From Pleurodeles waltl (Eukaryota > Chordata > Amphibia > Caudata > Salamandridae): 64,000 nucleotides of DNA. Of the stretch, positions 43,658 through 53,546 are shown piece after piece (position 1 is the stretch's first letter; every line of letters begins with the position of its first letter). Where the stretch lies: the NCBI RefSeq assembly GCF_031143425.1, contig NC_090443.1:1054188554-1054252553 (forward strand), written 5' to 3'. The translations under genes were made by a program, and so were the position numbers. Under the pieces are notes generated by a model that was not told where the DNA came from, ran no database searches, and worked only from the letters and a program-made list of their open reading frames with translations.

Positions 43658-45760
43658 ATGTCTCAGAGGAAGTCGGGTTTCAAGCCCTGTCGAGAGTGTG
43701 GGGGCAAGATGTCAGTTACAGATCCTCACTCCGACTGTCTATGGTGTTTGAGCTCCGACCACGACGTCTCGACTTGCGATTCATATCAACACATGAATCC
43801 GAAGGCCCTCAAAGAGCGTGAGGCCAAGTTATTCATGGCAAAGTCAAAGAAGAAGGAGAAACATCATAAGAAGTCTTCTTCGCCAAGGTCTCACCGGCGT
43901 CATCGAGACTCCCGGCGCCGTAGAGACTCACGACGTCATTCCAGCAAGGAGTCTCGTTCGAGGTCACCTTCGGCTCGGCGTCTGAGGACTTGGGAGGTCA
44001 GCCCCACGGTCACGCCGCATCCATCGACGCCGTTGCCCTCTCCGGCGTCACCGACTTCGCCTGGTCAGGCGTCAGTGATTGAGGTGGTGCAGCCTCTTGT
44101 GTTTTCTCCGGCGTCGCAGACGTCGAGGTCGGGGTCGCCCTCGATCCAGGCACCCCAGTATCCGGTTTTTCCCACTCCTGGAGCCGATAGTACCGCGTTT
44201 CTTAATGCGATGTATACCATCTTTCAGCAGATGGCTCCAGGAGCTGCTCCGGCTGGTCCTTCGGGGCCCTTGGCCTTTTCGTTGGGTGATCCTGCGCCTC
44301 TTCGGCCGGCACCCTTTATGCCCTTTCTCCCTTTTGGGAATGTGGGCTCGGCGCCGGTGGCCGCTCCGGTGGCTTCGGATGTTTCGGCCCCGGAGGTTGC
44401 CCTTCCGTCGAAGTCAGGATTTTGCCCTGTGACTCCGGTTGGTCCATCGGCTCCAAGACCTCGTCCTCCGGCTCCTACCTCTGCGCCGAAGCTGCCTGTG
44501 GCGCCGGACGCGGCGTCAGATGCTTCTGGAGATCGGCGCCGTTCTTCGACGTCGGCAGAGGCCATGTCGACTCCGCGTATCGAGGAGAGACTTCATTCGA
44601 GGAGGCGTGCTCTCCGTCTTTTAGAAGAGCAGGAGTACCAGCGAGTCTTAGAGGAGGGAGAGATTGAGGACTCTGGAGACGGACTACATGGTCTGGATAC
44701 AGCCAGTGGGCTGGACACTTCCCCTGAATGGGACCTTTCATCTCCAGGGGAATATACGGAGGAGGCTGCTTCCTTTCATGCTGTGGTGAGGAAGGCAGCG
44801 AGCTTTTTGGACCTGCCTTTGCCGGTGGCAGAGGCGAAGCAGAATTTGCTGACAGAGGTATTGCATCCGGCCTCTGCTGCAGCTGAGCCTCTCTTGCCAT
44901 TTAATGAGGCTTTGCTGGATCCGGTGTTGGAGGTGTGGAAGAAGCCGGTGTCTTCCTCGGCCGTTCATAGGGCTGTGGCCAGGAGGTATCGAGCTGCACC
45001 ATCTGATCCTGGCTTTCTCTCTAGACACCCTACGCCGGAGAGCTTGGTGGTGCAAGCCTCCTGTTCCTCAAAGTCAGCGCCTGGTTCCTTCCCGACGGTG
45101 CCTGGAGACAGAGACTCCAAGAAACTGGATGCGCAGTCCAAGAAAATATTTTCGTCATGCAGTTTGGCGTTGAAGGCCACCAACGCAACGTGCATTCTGG
45201 GGAGGTACATCCATGCTCTGATGGATGATATTTCGTCTTCATTTACGGAGCTCCCCCAGGGTCTCTTGGATGTGGTCTCGGACGCCCAGGCTGCCGCGAC
45301 CCAGATTATCCAGTCTGGGCTGGACACGACCGACTCGGTGGCCAGGGCGATGGGCACGGCTGTGGTGGCAAGAAGACAGGCCTGGCTCCGAAACTCAGGG
45401 TTTTCTGCGGATGTGCAGTCGACCCTGCTGGACCTCTCGTTTGATGGGGACAGACTGTTTGGAGCCAAGGCAGATTCGGCCTTGGAACGATTTAAGGAGA
45501 GCAGAGCCACAGCCAAATCGTTAGGACTGCAAGCTCCTTCTTCCTCTGCCTCTTCTAGATTTTTCAGGAGGTTTCGGGGATTTGGGCGTGGCTCTTCTTC
45601 CTCTTCCTTTCGGGGGAGGTTCCAGCAACCCGCCTCTTCCCTCCCCTATAGGTCATTTAGAGGGAGGGGGAGGGGTGGGGCCCGTACCAGAGGAGCCTCT
45701 CAACAGCACTCTGCCTCTTCCTCGTCCTCTGGAGGGGTGCAGCAGGGGAAGCAGCCTTAG
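43658..45760 (+). CDS. DIRS ORF1 (Gag-like)
   Basis: 700 codons from the ATG at 43658 (context aataATGt). The frame is open further upstream from a GTG at 43568, but the ATG start gives the expected N-terminus. Residues 11-40 hold a Cys/His cluster (C11, C14, H24, C27, C30, C40) resembling a zinc-binding motif. Then come a Lys-rich and Arg/Ser-rich basic tract (65-115), a Pro/Ala/Ser-rich low-complexity region, an acidic segment, an Ala-rich helical region and an Arg/Gly/Ser/Phe C-terminus. The role as structural, RNA-binding protein is inferred from its position in DIRS elements. It ends at TAG 45758-45760, after which the same frame stays open to 48697. Confidence 0.9.
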   Translation: MSQRKSGFKPCRECGGKMSVTDPHSDCLWCLSSDHDVSTCDSYQHMNPKALKEREAKLFMAKSKKKEKHHKKSSSPRSHRRHRDSRRRRDSRRHSSKESRSRSPSARRLRTWEVSPTVTPHPSTPLPSPASPTSPGQASVIEVVQPLVFSPASQTSRSGSPSIQAPQYPVFPTPGADSTAFLNAMYTIFQQMAPGAAPAGPSGPLAFSLGDPAPLRPAPFMPFLPFGNVGSAPVAAPVASDVSAPEVALPSKSGFCPVTPVGPSAPRPRPPAPTSAPKLPVAPDAASDASGDRRRSSTSAEAMSTPRIEERLHSRRRALRLLEEQEYQRVLEEGEIEDSGDGLHGLDTASGLDTSPEWDLSSPGEYTEEAASFHAVVRKAASFLDLPLPVAEAKQNLLTEVLHPASAAAEPLLPFNEALLDPVLEVWKKPVSSSAVHRAVARRYRAAPSDPGFLSRHPTPESLVVQASCSSKSAPGSFPTVPGDRDSKKLDAQSKKIFSSCSLALKATNATCILGRYIHALMDDISSSFTELPQGLLDVVSDAQAAATQIIQSGLDTTDSVARAMGTAVVARRQAWLRNSGFSADVQSTLLDLSFDGDRLFGAKADSALERFKESRATAKSLGLQAPSSSASSRFFRRFRGFGRGSSSSSFRGRFQQPASSLPYRSFRGRGRGGARTRGASQQHSASSSSSGGVQQGKQP

Positions 45761-47669
45761 GCTTCCACCGTTTCCCACTCACTCCTCTCCTGTAGGGGGA
45801 AGATTACAGCATTTTCTCCACAAGTGGAAGTCTATCACCACGGACACTTGGGTTCTCGGCATTGTGGGGAAAGGCTACGCCCTTCCCTTTTGGGAGTTCC
45901 CGCCCCTCATCCCGCCCCGCCCATCTTATTGTTCAGAAGAACACCTCCTGTTGCTGGAACAGGAGGTTCAAGTCCTCCTTTCAAAGGGCGCAGTAGAGTT
46001 GGTCCCAGAGCAGGAAAAGGGTCGAGGTTGTTACTCAAGATACTTCCTGATTCCCAAAAAGGATGGTCAGTTGAGACCAATCCTGGATCTGAGGATCTTG
46101 AATTGGTTCCTCAAACAGGAAAAGTTCAAGATGCTGACCCTAGCACAGGTGCTTTTGGCGTTGAACAAGGAAGATTGGATGGTGTCTGTCGACTTGCAGG
46201 ATGCTTACTTTCATATCCCGATACTCAAGTCGCACAGGAAGTATCTCCGGTTTGTGGTAGGGTCGCAGCACTATCAGTTTGCGGTCCTCCCGTTTGGTCT
46301 TACTTCAGCACCTCGAGTCTTCACAAAGGTGATGTCAGTGGTTGCGGCGGAGCTCAGAAGGAAGGGGATAGCAGTATTCCCTTACTTGGACGACTGGTTG
46401 ATCAAAGCCAAGTCCCCGGAGCTTGTGTCGCATCATCTGCAGTCAACAACCCAGTTGTTGTTCGACCTGGGCTTTTCGGTGAACGTGCCCAAATCTCACC
46501 TGGAGCCCTCTCAGCGCCTCCTGTTCATAGGGGCAGTACTGGATACAACATTGAGTCGAGCCTTTCCTCCGCCTCAGCGGATTCAAGATATTCAGGAATT
46601 GGTTCCAATGTTTCGAAATGGAGCGGTGGTTCCAGTCCTCAAGGTCCTTCGTCTGCTCGGTCTGTTCGCCTCCTGCATTCTGTTGGTCACGCATGCTCGC
46701 TGGCACATGAGGGCTCTTCAGTGGTGCCTCCGAAGGCAGTGGTCTCAACACAAGGGAGATTTAGAAGGTACTGTCAAGATCTCCAGAGATGCTGCTGTGG
46801 AATTGAAGTGGTGGATTGCGGGCAACAATCTTTCACAGGGAAAGCCGTTCGCGCAGTCGCCACCAGTGGCCACGGTCATAACGGATGCTTCCACCCTAGG
46901 ATGGGGAGCTCATCTGGGGGATCTGGAGATCAAAGGGCTTTGGTCTCCAGAGGAACAGGTGTTTCATATCAATCTGTTGGAGTTACGGGCTGTACGTCTG
47001 GCTCTCAAGGCCTTCCTCCCATCCCTTCGTGGTCAGTCGGTACAGGTCCTGACGGACAATACTACCACGATGTGGTACATAAACAAACAGGGAGGAGTAG
47101 GGTCGTACCTTCTCTGCAGAGAAGCTCTTCGACTATGGTCCTGGGCAAAGGACCATCAGATTTGCTTGGTGGCAAATCATCTGGCCGGGGTCTTGAATGT
47201 ACGTGCGGACAGTCTCAGTCGCCAATTCTCGGCAGACCACGAGTGGCGTCTCCATCCAGATCAAGTCTGTTTAATCTTCCAGATGTGGGGGTTTCCTCGG
47301 ATAGATCTGTTTGCCACTCGGGAGAACGCGCATTGCCCGTTATTCTGCAGCCTCCAGTATCCGATGCAGGGAGCGTTGGGGGACGCGTTTCAGATAACCT
47401 GGTGCGACCAGTTGCTTTACGCGTTTCCCCCCATACCCTTGATTCCTCGAGTGTTGAGGAAAATTCGCCAAGACCGGGCCCAAGTCATCTTAATAGCTCC
47501 GGATTGGCCAAGGAGGGTATGGTACTCCGACCTTCTCCAACTCTCACTGTGCCGTCCGCTCCGTCTCCCTCTCAGGGCAGACCTCCTCTCGCAGTCGCAG
47601 GGGCAGGTTTTACACCCCAACCTCCAGAGTCTGCACCTACATGCTTGGAGATTGAACGGGGCAACCTGA
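45582..47669 (+). CDS. DIRS ORF2: reverse transcriptase, RNase H, methyltransferase-like
   Basis: 695 codons, uninterrupted, in the +1 frame relative to ORF1 and overlapping its last 179 bases. RT spans about residues 115-330, with Asp204 in VDLQDAYF and the YLDD catalytic pair at 268-271. RNase H spans about 430-545, with Asp435 (TDAS), Glu467, Asp492 (LTDNTT) and Asp542. A C-terminal domain of about 565-655 has DLFATRE, DAF, YAFPP and the AP-DWP block, the region described in DIRS elements as Dam-like methyltransferase; I see no certain catalytic tetrapeptide, so that activity is unproven. It copies element RNA into DNA. The first Met is not necessarily used; expression could need frameshifting or re-initiation. 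All key residues are present, unlike copy 1. Confidence 0.93.
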   Translation: MGVALLPLPFGGGSSNPPLPSPIGHLEGGGGVGPVPEEPLNSTLPLPRPLEGCSRGSSLRLPPFPTHSSPVGGRLQHFLHKWKSITTDTWVLGIVGKGYALPFWEFPPLIPPRPSYCSEEHLLLLEQEVQVLLSKGAVELVPEQEKGRGCYSRYFLIPKKDGQLRPILDLRILNWFLKQEKFKMLTLAQVLLALNKEDWMVSVDLQDAYFHIPILKSHRKYLRFVVGSQHYQFAVLPFGLTSAPRVFTKVMSVVAAELRRKGIAVFPYLDDWLIKAKSPELVSHHLQSTTQLLFDLGFSVNVPKSHLEPSQRLLFIGAVLDTTLSRAFPPPQRIQDIQELVPMFRNGAVVPVLKVLRLLGLFASCILLVTHARWHMRALQWCLRRQWSQHKGDLEGTVKISRDAAVELKWWIAGNNLSQGKPFAQSPPVATVITDASTLGWGAHLGDLEIKGLWSPEEQVFHINLLELRAVRLALKAFLPSLRGQSVQVLTDNTTTMWYINKQGGVGSYLLCREALRLWSWAKDHQICLVANHLAGVLNVRADSLSRQFSADHEWRLHPDQVCLIFQMWGFPRIDLFATRENAHCPLFCSLQYPMQGALGDAFQITWCDQLLYAFPPIPLIPRVLRKIRQDRAQVILIAPDWPRRVWYSDLLQLSLCRPLRLPLRADLLSQSQGQVLHPNLQSLHLHAWRLNGAT

Positions 47670-48697
47670 GTTCCTTCTCTCTCCCGCCTGATGTAGTGGA
47701 TGTTATCTTAGCGGCCAGGCGACACTCCACTAAATCTATCTACGCTAATAGGTGGTCTAAATTTGTTATGTGGTGTGGAGAGAGACAGATTGATCCCTTA
47801 CATGCTCATCTGTCACATGTTTTGTCTTTTGCACGGTCTCTAGCGCAGAAAGGTTGTGCAGTGGCTACCATTAAGGGTTATTTGTCGGCCTTGTCAGCCT
47901 TCATTTGTCTTCCAGACCAACCATCGCTATTTAAATCCCCTATTGTTCTCAGATTCTTGAAAGGTCTTCTGAATCAATATCCTCCAAAACCATTCGTTAT
48001 GCCTCAATGGGATTTGTCCTTGGTCCTGACTTTCCTTATGGGGTCCCCTTTTGAGCCTATGCATTCTTGCCCCTTAAGGTATTTGGTTATTAAAACAGTA
48101 TTCCTGGTAGCTATAACATCTGCAAGGAGAGTGAGTGAGTTGCAGGCCTTATCGGTTAAACCCCCTTATATAACGTTTTATGGGGATAAGGTGGTGTTGA
48201 GGACCAAGGCTGCTTTCCTTCCGAAGGTTGTTTCACCCTTCCATTTGGCTCAGACAATCACTTTGTCCACGTTTTATCCTCCGCCTCATCCTTCAAAGGA
48301 GGAAGAAAGACTACATCGCCTGGACCCAAAAAGGGCGTTGAGCTTCTATATCGACAGAATGAAGGATATCAGGCTGGAGGATCAGCTGTTTGTCGGATAC
48401 GTGGGCAAGAGGAGAGGAAAGGCAGTCCACAAGAGAACACTCTCCAGGTGGGTTGTTCTTTGCATTAAAATCTGTTACTCTTTGGCAAAGAAGGATCCGC
48501 CTGAGGGCATTAGAGCTCACTCCACCAGAGCTAAGTCGGCCTCTTCGGCCTTGGCCAGGGGTGTTCCTGTGGTCGACATCTGCAAGGCCGCAACTTGGTC
48601 GTCCCTTCACACTTTTGTGAAACATTACTGTTTGGACTCTGAGGTCAGAAGGGACGGTCATTTTGCACGGTCAGTGCTGCAGGATTTCTTGGTTTGA
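47640..48697 (+). CDS. DIRS ORF3: tyrosine recombinase
   Basis: Recombinase domain of about 350 residues at the end of a frame open since 45761. The N-terminal SAM-like part (VDVILAARRHSTKSIYANRW) starts near 47690. The catalytic Arg region SARRVSE is at 48119-48139, HxxR (AHSTRAK) near 48517-48537, and the Tyr nucleophile in KHYCLD near 48620-48637. It inserts circular element DNA by site-specific-type recombination, explaining the lack of target duplication. The true start is unclear: the first Met of the open frame is at 45824, far upstream and overlapping ORF2, so the enzyme may be made as a longer polypeptide or from an internal start. No nonsense codon, in contrast to copy 1. Confidence 0.9.
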
Positions 48698-48751
48698 CCA
48701 TTTAGGCACCCACCGCCGGGCGTGGTACTGCTTTGGGACTCTATTCATCAG

Positions 48752-48852
48752 GTGAGGAATCCACAGGTAGTTGTATCCATCAGAAGAACGAGTTACTTAC
48801 CTTCGGTAACGACTTTTCTGGTGGATACATTAGCTACCTGTGGATTCCTCAC
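48752..48852 (+). repeat. DIRS internal complementary region (ICR), copy 2
   Basis: 101 bp. It begins gtgaggaatccacaggtag, ends with its inverse complement, and reads as the complement of the left terminus joined to the complement of the right terminus. The two meet at agaa. Confidence 0.93.
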
Positions 48853-49178
48853 GGTCCCACCCGCCTCCCCGTTGCCTTTTTGGTCTCTCCAAGCAATCCT
48901 TGAGTGTGCTCCTTTTGGTCTTCAAAGTTGCAATACATTTTGCATATATGATATTTGTATATATGTGTATATTTATATATAAATCTATATATATTGTGTA
49001 TATACATGATTTGTATGTATAAATATATTTATTTGTTTAAAAAAAAAAAAAAAAAGGTTATATTAAATCTACAGCTATTTTATTGCAATGTTGTGTGATT
49101 TACAATATTAAGAGATGTTGCTTTGCTCTTTCATTACATTGGGTTATTATTATTCTCATGCACGTAAAAAATGTTGGT

Positions 49179-49393
49179 ACTGTCATCGGCACGTCGGCGA
49201 GGACCTCTTATTGCCTGTATGACGTCAGACGGCGTCGCGTGGGCTAGAGTGACGTCCTCGTCGACGTGCAGAGACTAGTAAGAAGATTTCCGTCGAATGC
49301 TGGCGCCATGGGAGTATTCATCAGGTGAGGAATCCACAGGTAGCTAATGTATCCACCAGAAAAGTCGTTACTGAAGGTAAGTAACTCGTTCTT
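49179..49393 (+). repeat. DIRS right terminal inverted repeat
   Basis: Pairs with 43376-43552 and extends about 40 bp further to the terminus, which matches the right half of the ICR. A preceding A-rich run (49039-49055) resembles a short poly(A) tract. Confidence 0.92.
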
Positions 49394-50039
49394 ATCATCC
49401 ATTGGACCAGATACATCATCAAAAACATTTGGTCCACAAATAACAGAATACAGCTGCACACTATCAGAATACTCAAAGGTTACTGTTGATGCAGAGGTCG
49501 GTGGCTCCTTGACCTTTGCCCTCCGTCAGGACAAATAACTGAATTAAAAGTCGGAGAATTAATAAAATATATTGCCATAAAAACAGTTGTTAAACAGATT
49601 ATCTAAACACATATGGTTGGGCATACAATGTTCTTCCTTTAATTCTTTGATTCATATCACATATTTAAACAAATAGACTTGATAATCAACATTGTATATT
49701 CATACATATCGAGCATCATTAGGCATGATTTAATGATATCATTCTTTACTGTGTCAGATTTCATAAACATGTAATTAATGTGCTTAGGGCATATTGTTGC
49801 CATGAGTATCAAAAGAATGCCACGAGGAGTGGGAGGGTGTGGATAAATGGCGGATACTGGAAAAAATAAGTATACTGGGGGAGAGGCAAGGGAAAGAAAT
49901 ATGAGGCGATTTGGGGTGGATAGGAGGCAGTGCCAGTGACGTAAGGAGGCTCATAGCGAGCTCATAGACTGGGGAGGGAGGCCTTTGTAAAAAGGGAGAT
50001 GTGGGCCCGTGGTGAGCCTAAGCGGGGGAGACGGCAAGG
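49394..50039. repeat. Inverted-repeat arm A, right piece
   Basis: Inverse complement of 53944 leftwards to about 52880. The first 400 bp match the AT-rich segment 53550-53944; the remainder (49805-50039) matches the L1 3' fragment and lacks about 360 bp present in arm B (roughly 53120-53480). Confidence 0.85.
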
Positions 50040-51750
50040 GGTTTGGTATAAAACATCTCATATTATTAAACCCTCACTTATACCAGTGATTGGTTTATTA
50101 ATACATGCACCCAGAGGGCACCTTAGAGGTGCCCCCTGAAAATCCTACCAACTGCAGGTGAGCTTACTGACTGGTTCTGGACAGTCTGCCACCAACAGAC
50201 GAGAATCTGACCTCCCAGGGTCAGAGACTTCATTCTCTAGAGGCCTGAGACAAAAGCCTGACCATACGGGGGTGTCACCTATCCCTATCCCACCCAATGT
50301 CCTACATTCCAAGGCAGGAGCTTCAAAGAAGTCCCCCGCCTTTGGTATGTAGATCTGGCCTTCCTCAGTGGAAGAGGCCAACCCACTAACCCAAGGGCCT
50401 ATCTGGCACCAGGGCCGGGTGGGACAATTTTCTATGCATGAGGCGTGTCACCCTTCTAGGCTGAACACACCCCTGAGGGACCAGCCTGAAGTGGACACGA
50501 CTTTGGAAATTCCGCCGTTTTGTGAGTGATGGAATTTAGAAACTCTGGACAGGGTGCTGTCCACTCCCCACAGGAAGTGGTAATCTACGGGTTGTAGTGA
50601 TCCCAAGGATAAGTAGCCCATTGGCTAGTACCCTTCACTCCCCTTAATGCTCCCTAAATTGAGTATTTAAGGGACCCCCTTAAACCAGGAAACCAGGTCT
50701 CTGCTGGACACAAAAGGAGGAGCAGACAAGAAGCCTGCCAAACCAGAGAACCAAGGAGCACAACTGACTTGGCGTCAACCCTGCCTGCTGCAACCGACGC
50801 TAGAGGAGCATCTGACCTGTCCTGCCGCTGCAGCCTACAAAAAGCTGGAAGAGCTGCCAGTGCTTTGCAATTCATCTAGAAGAACTCCCTTGGAGTAGAG
50901 GAGCTGGTTCCCCTACATCCGCAGGCACCCGAGAAAGAACTGAGGCGACCGGAAGCGCAAAAAAACCACACTGCCGACATCACTGCACCTGAGCCACCTA
51001 GCCGTGTTGAATTGGGCCAACATTGTCAACGTGGTTCCCAGGCCCTCCAGAGAAAAAGCCCACCCTGAGTTTGGCCACTGTGGACTTAGAGACTGCATCT
51101 GCAGCCTATTTCTGTAGATCCACCGCGAGGGACTAGGAGACAGAAACTTCAAGGGCCAAATCAGCCCACCCCCCTACCCTCACTTGGGTTCCCCTGGACT
51201 GTCCTTTCAGTACATCAGCAACTTTGCAACTGGACTGATCCCCCATAGACTTGAATTGGACCTCCAATGCCGTAACACACCTCTGCACCTGGGTGCCTCA
51301 GAGCCGCTGGTGTAGCCTTGGACCTTGCCCCCTACTCACCTTAAGTACAGGCGAATGGTCCAGTAAGTTGCTGTACGTTTCCTGTATGCAGTGCTTGTTC
51401 TTTCTCCATAGGATACCATTACCACATCTGAAAATTGCACTGTTGATTATAAAAAAAAAGACTATAAATTTGCTACACAAAAGTACTCACCTGACTCCTG
51501 TGATATTCATACCCAAATTTAGATAGCAGTATGTGTAATTTTCGTAAATTGGTGTTGGATTTCTTTGAGTGTGTCTCACTGCATGAAGGTATGTTTTACA
51601 TGCTTAGCACTACAGTCTGATGAGCCTAACCGCTCAAGCACACTACCCAGAAAGAGAGCATTTGGGATGTAATTTGTGCCCCTGTGATTGTTTGGACTCT
51701 GCACAGTGTACCTCATTTTGGTCCACTATATAGAGAGCCAGCTTCCTACA
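50040..51750 (-). repeat. LTR-type repeat fragment
   Basis: Minus-strand start tgtaggaagctggctctct at 51750, the same opening as at 38327 and 14470. It includes aataaacc near 50090 on that strand. It abuts the L1 fragment at about 50040, where it appears truncated. No coding recognised. Confidence 0.55.
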
Positions 51751-51754
51751 GCAA

Positions 51755-52515
51755 TAATAAGTTATAATTAATCTATATGTCACTCAAGGTCTTACCTAAT
51801 ATTTACGACTTTGGAGCTCAAATTTCACGTAGGTAAACCGACGGCATAGTACGGATAAGAGACTAATGGGAAAGCACAAGAATAGGAAGGCTAACTAGGT
51901 AAAGGATTAGTTAGATAAGGGACCAAAGGAAAACCACCTTCCTGTGTAAATGAAGGATAGCAATAGGTCGCAGTTTTTTTTTTTTAAAGGATCTTGTGAT
52001 CCTGCAAGACAGAGATTTTAGCCAATGTGCTCTCTAATTAGGCAATAGTGATATCCAAATAAGTAGCTCTTAACATAATACCAATCTGAATATGCCTATA
52101 TGTGTTTTTAGATGTATAGGACACCGTATTGACAGCCTGCAAGACCTGTGTTGATTCATAAACTAGCAGATACAACAAACTGTGAGCTGCGATAAGTAGA
52201 CGGGAGATTTTAGTGATAAGCTAAACCTAGGAAAATTGATGGTGCCTCTAGGGCAGTGAACACATTAAAAGCGGACTATGAAATGTAAGCTGAGTTACAT
52301 AATGGATTTTTATGCTGTGCTGGTAGTTGAAAATGCCACTTTAAGGAGCAGTTTACTGGCTGCTGAGATCTGCATGATCATAGCGACAGTCTTGCTCGGG
52401 CCAAAAAAGAGCAGTAGACTTGCCATAGTTGCTTTACCCACGTGACATTTGAGGTGCAAAGTCTTAATTATTAGGTAAGACCTTGAGTGACACATATGGA
52501 TTAATAATAACTTAT
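51755..52515. repeat. Foldback repeat with ~86-bp inverted arms
   Basis: 51755-51840 (taataagttataattaatct ...) is an imperfect inverse complement of 52430-52515, sharing cactcaaggtcttacctaat. The 590-bp middle has no frame. Could be a non-autonomous DNA transposon; the duplication is not clear. Confidence 0.7.
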
Positions 52516-52729
52516 TAATGTCAATAAAAGAATGAAAAAGCCTTTTATTTCTATAGCTTCTTATCTCATTGGGAATGAAAGAGACCGTTCGTACTAAGGA
52601 CAATAGAAGCAAGGCACCTTTAATATGCATGATATCAAATCCTAGAGAATATCAATGGGTAAGAACACTGTTATGACAAGTTAAAATATAAAGGAAGGAA
52701 ATGAAGGCTGTCCCTTAGGATCTTTTTAT
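52516..52729. other. Unassigned spacer
   Basis: Short AT-rich spacer; nothing recognised. Confidence 0.4.
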
Positions 52730-53546
52730 TTTTTTAAATTTATTATTCGGTTTTGCAGAAAACAGAACGGAAAAGCACAGACCAACTGTGCCACCCCACA
52801 CCCCTTTCCCCACAGTACCTCTCCTTACAAGTGCAATGTATATATGGGGTTCCGGCGTGGTAAACATCCACATCTTCATGAACCCCCGCCGGCGTCCCTT
52901 GTGTTCACCACAGGCCCACTTCTCCCCTGTTAAGTAGCCCTCCCCACCAGGTCTATAAGCTTGCTGTGGGCCGTTCCCATGTCGTTTGCATTGACTCCCA
53001 TCCACCCCATATCGTCTCATATTTATTTTGCTCTATTTCACTTGCCTCTCCCTCTGTATACTTATTTGTCCAGTATCCGGCATCTATCCATACCCTCCCG
53101 AATCCCCAATTCCTGACAATGTCCCTTTTAGCCACCATGTTGCCAAGATTGATCAGTAACGTATGATATCTAGTATGATCAGTGTGTCCCCAAATTCCCA
53201 GGAGTTTAGTCTCTGGATTTGGTTCCAGGTGAATCCCCATGCCGTCCTCTAATGTCCGGCCCACCCCCTCCAGAAAAATTAAGTTCTGTGGCAACTACAT
53301 ATCGTGTGATAAAATGTGCCTTCTTCCCCGCACCCTCGAAGGCATTCCATACATCTCGCCTTCCTCACTTTATAAAGTAGGGTACGGGTGTAATACACCC
53401 GATGCAATATTTTAAACTGAACTAGCCAGAGCGATGTAGGTATGGCTACTTCTGCAGGGAACGTACGTGCCTTCTCCCAGTCGGCTTCCTCCAAATCCCC
53501 ATGATCTTTTATTTGATACTCGGGGCAACAGTATACCATAAGCATG
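52730..53546 (-). pseudogene. L1-type LINE ORF2 C-terminal fragment, 5'-truncated
   Basis: Two overlapping minus-strand frames carry L1 ORF2 C-terminal features: WLVQFKILHRVYYTR, a Cys-rich CMECLRGCGEEGTFYH, then KLLGIWG...LGNMVAKRDIVRNWG. A T-rich stretch at 52728-52745 on the plus strand would be the poly(A) end. The frame break is near 53280. Ends at about 53546 where AT-rich sequence begins. L1 ORF2 is an endonuclease/RT; only its tail is left. Forms part of inverted-repeat arm B. Confidence 0.75.

Larger units (their letters stand above)
43376..49393 (+). mobile_element. DIRS-type retrotransposon, copy 2, full length and apparently intact
   Basis: 6018 bp. Left terminus ttctgatggatac and right terminus gtaactcgttctt both match the ICR. 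It has inverted terminal repeats, an ORF1 of 700 codons, an RT/RNase H/methyltransferase-like ORF of 695 codons, an open tyrosine recombinase and a 101-bp ICR, with no nonsense codon or frameshift seen. The empty site is preserved in the inverted-repeat arm at 53944-53955 and shows insertion without target duplication, apart from an ambiguous tt. It lies in intron 2 of zdhhc5, sense orientation. Copy 1 at 1-6859 is a close relative in the same orientation. Confidence 0.95.

Noticed and set aside
45824..47640. Upstream part of the open recombinase frame as an independent gene
   Set aside because: Ser/Gly/Pro-rich, no domain, fully overlapping RT/RNase H in another frame. Reported only as a frame-openness finding.
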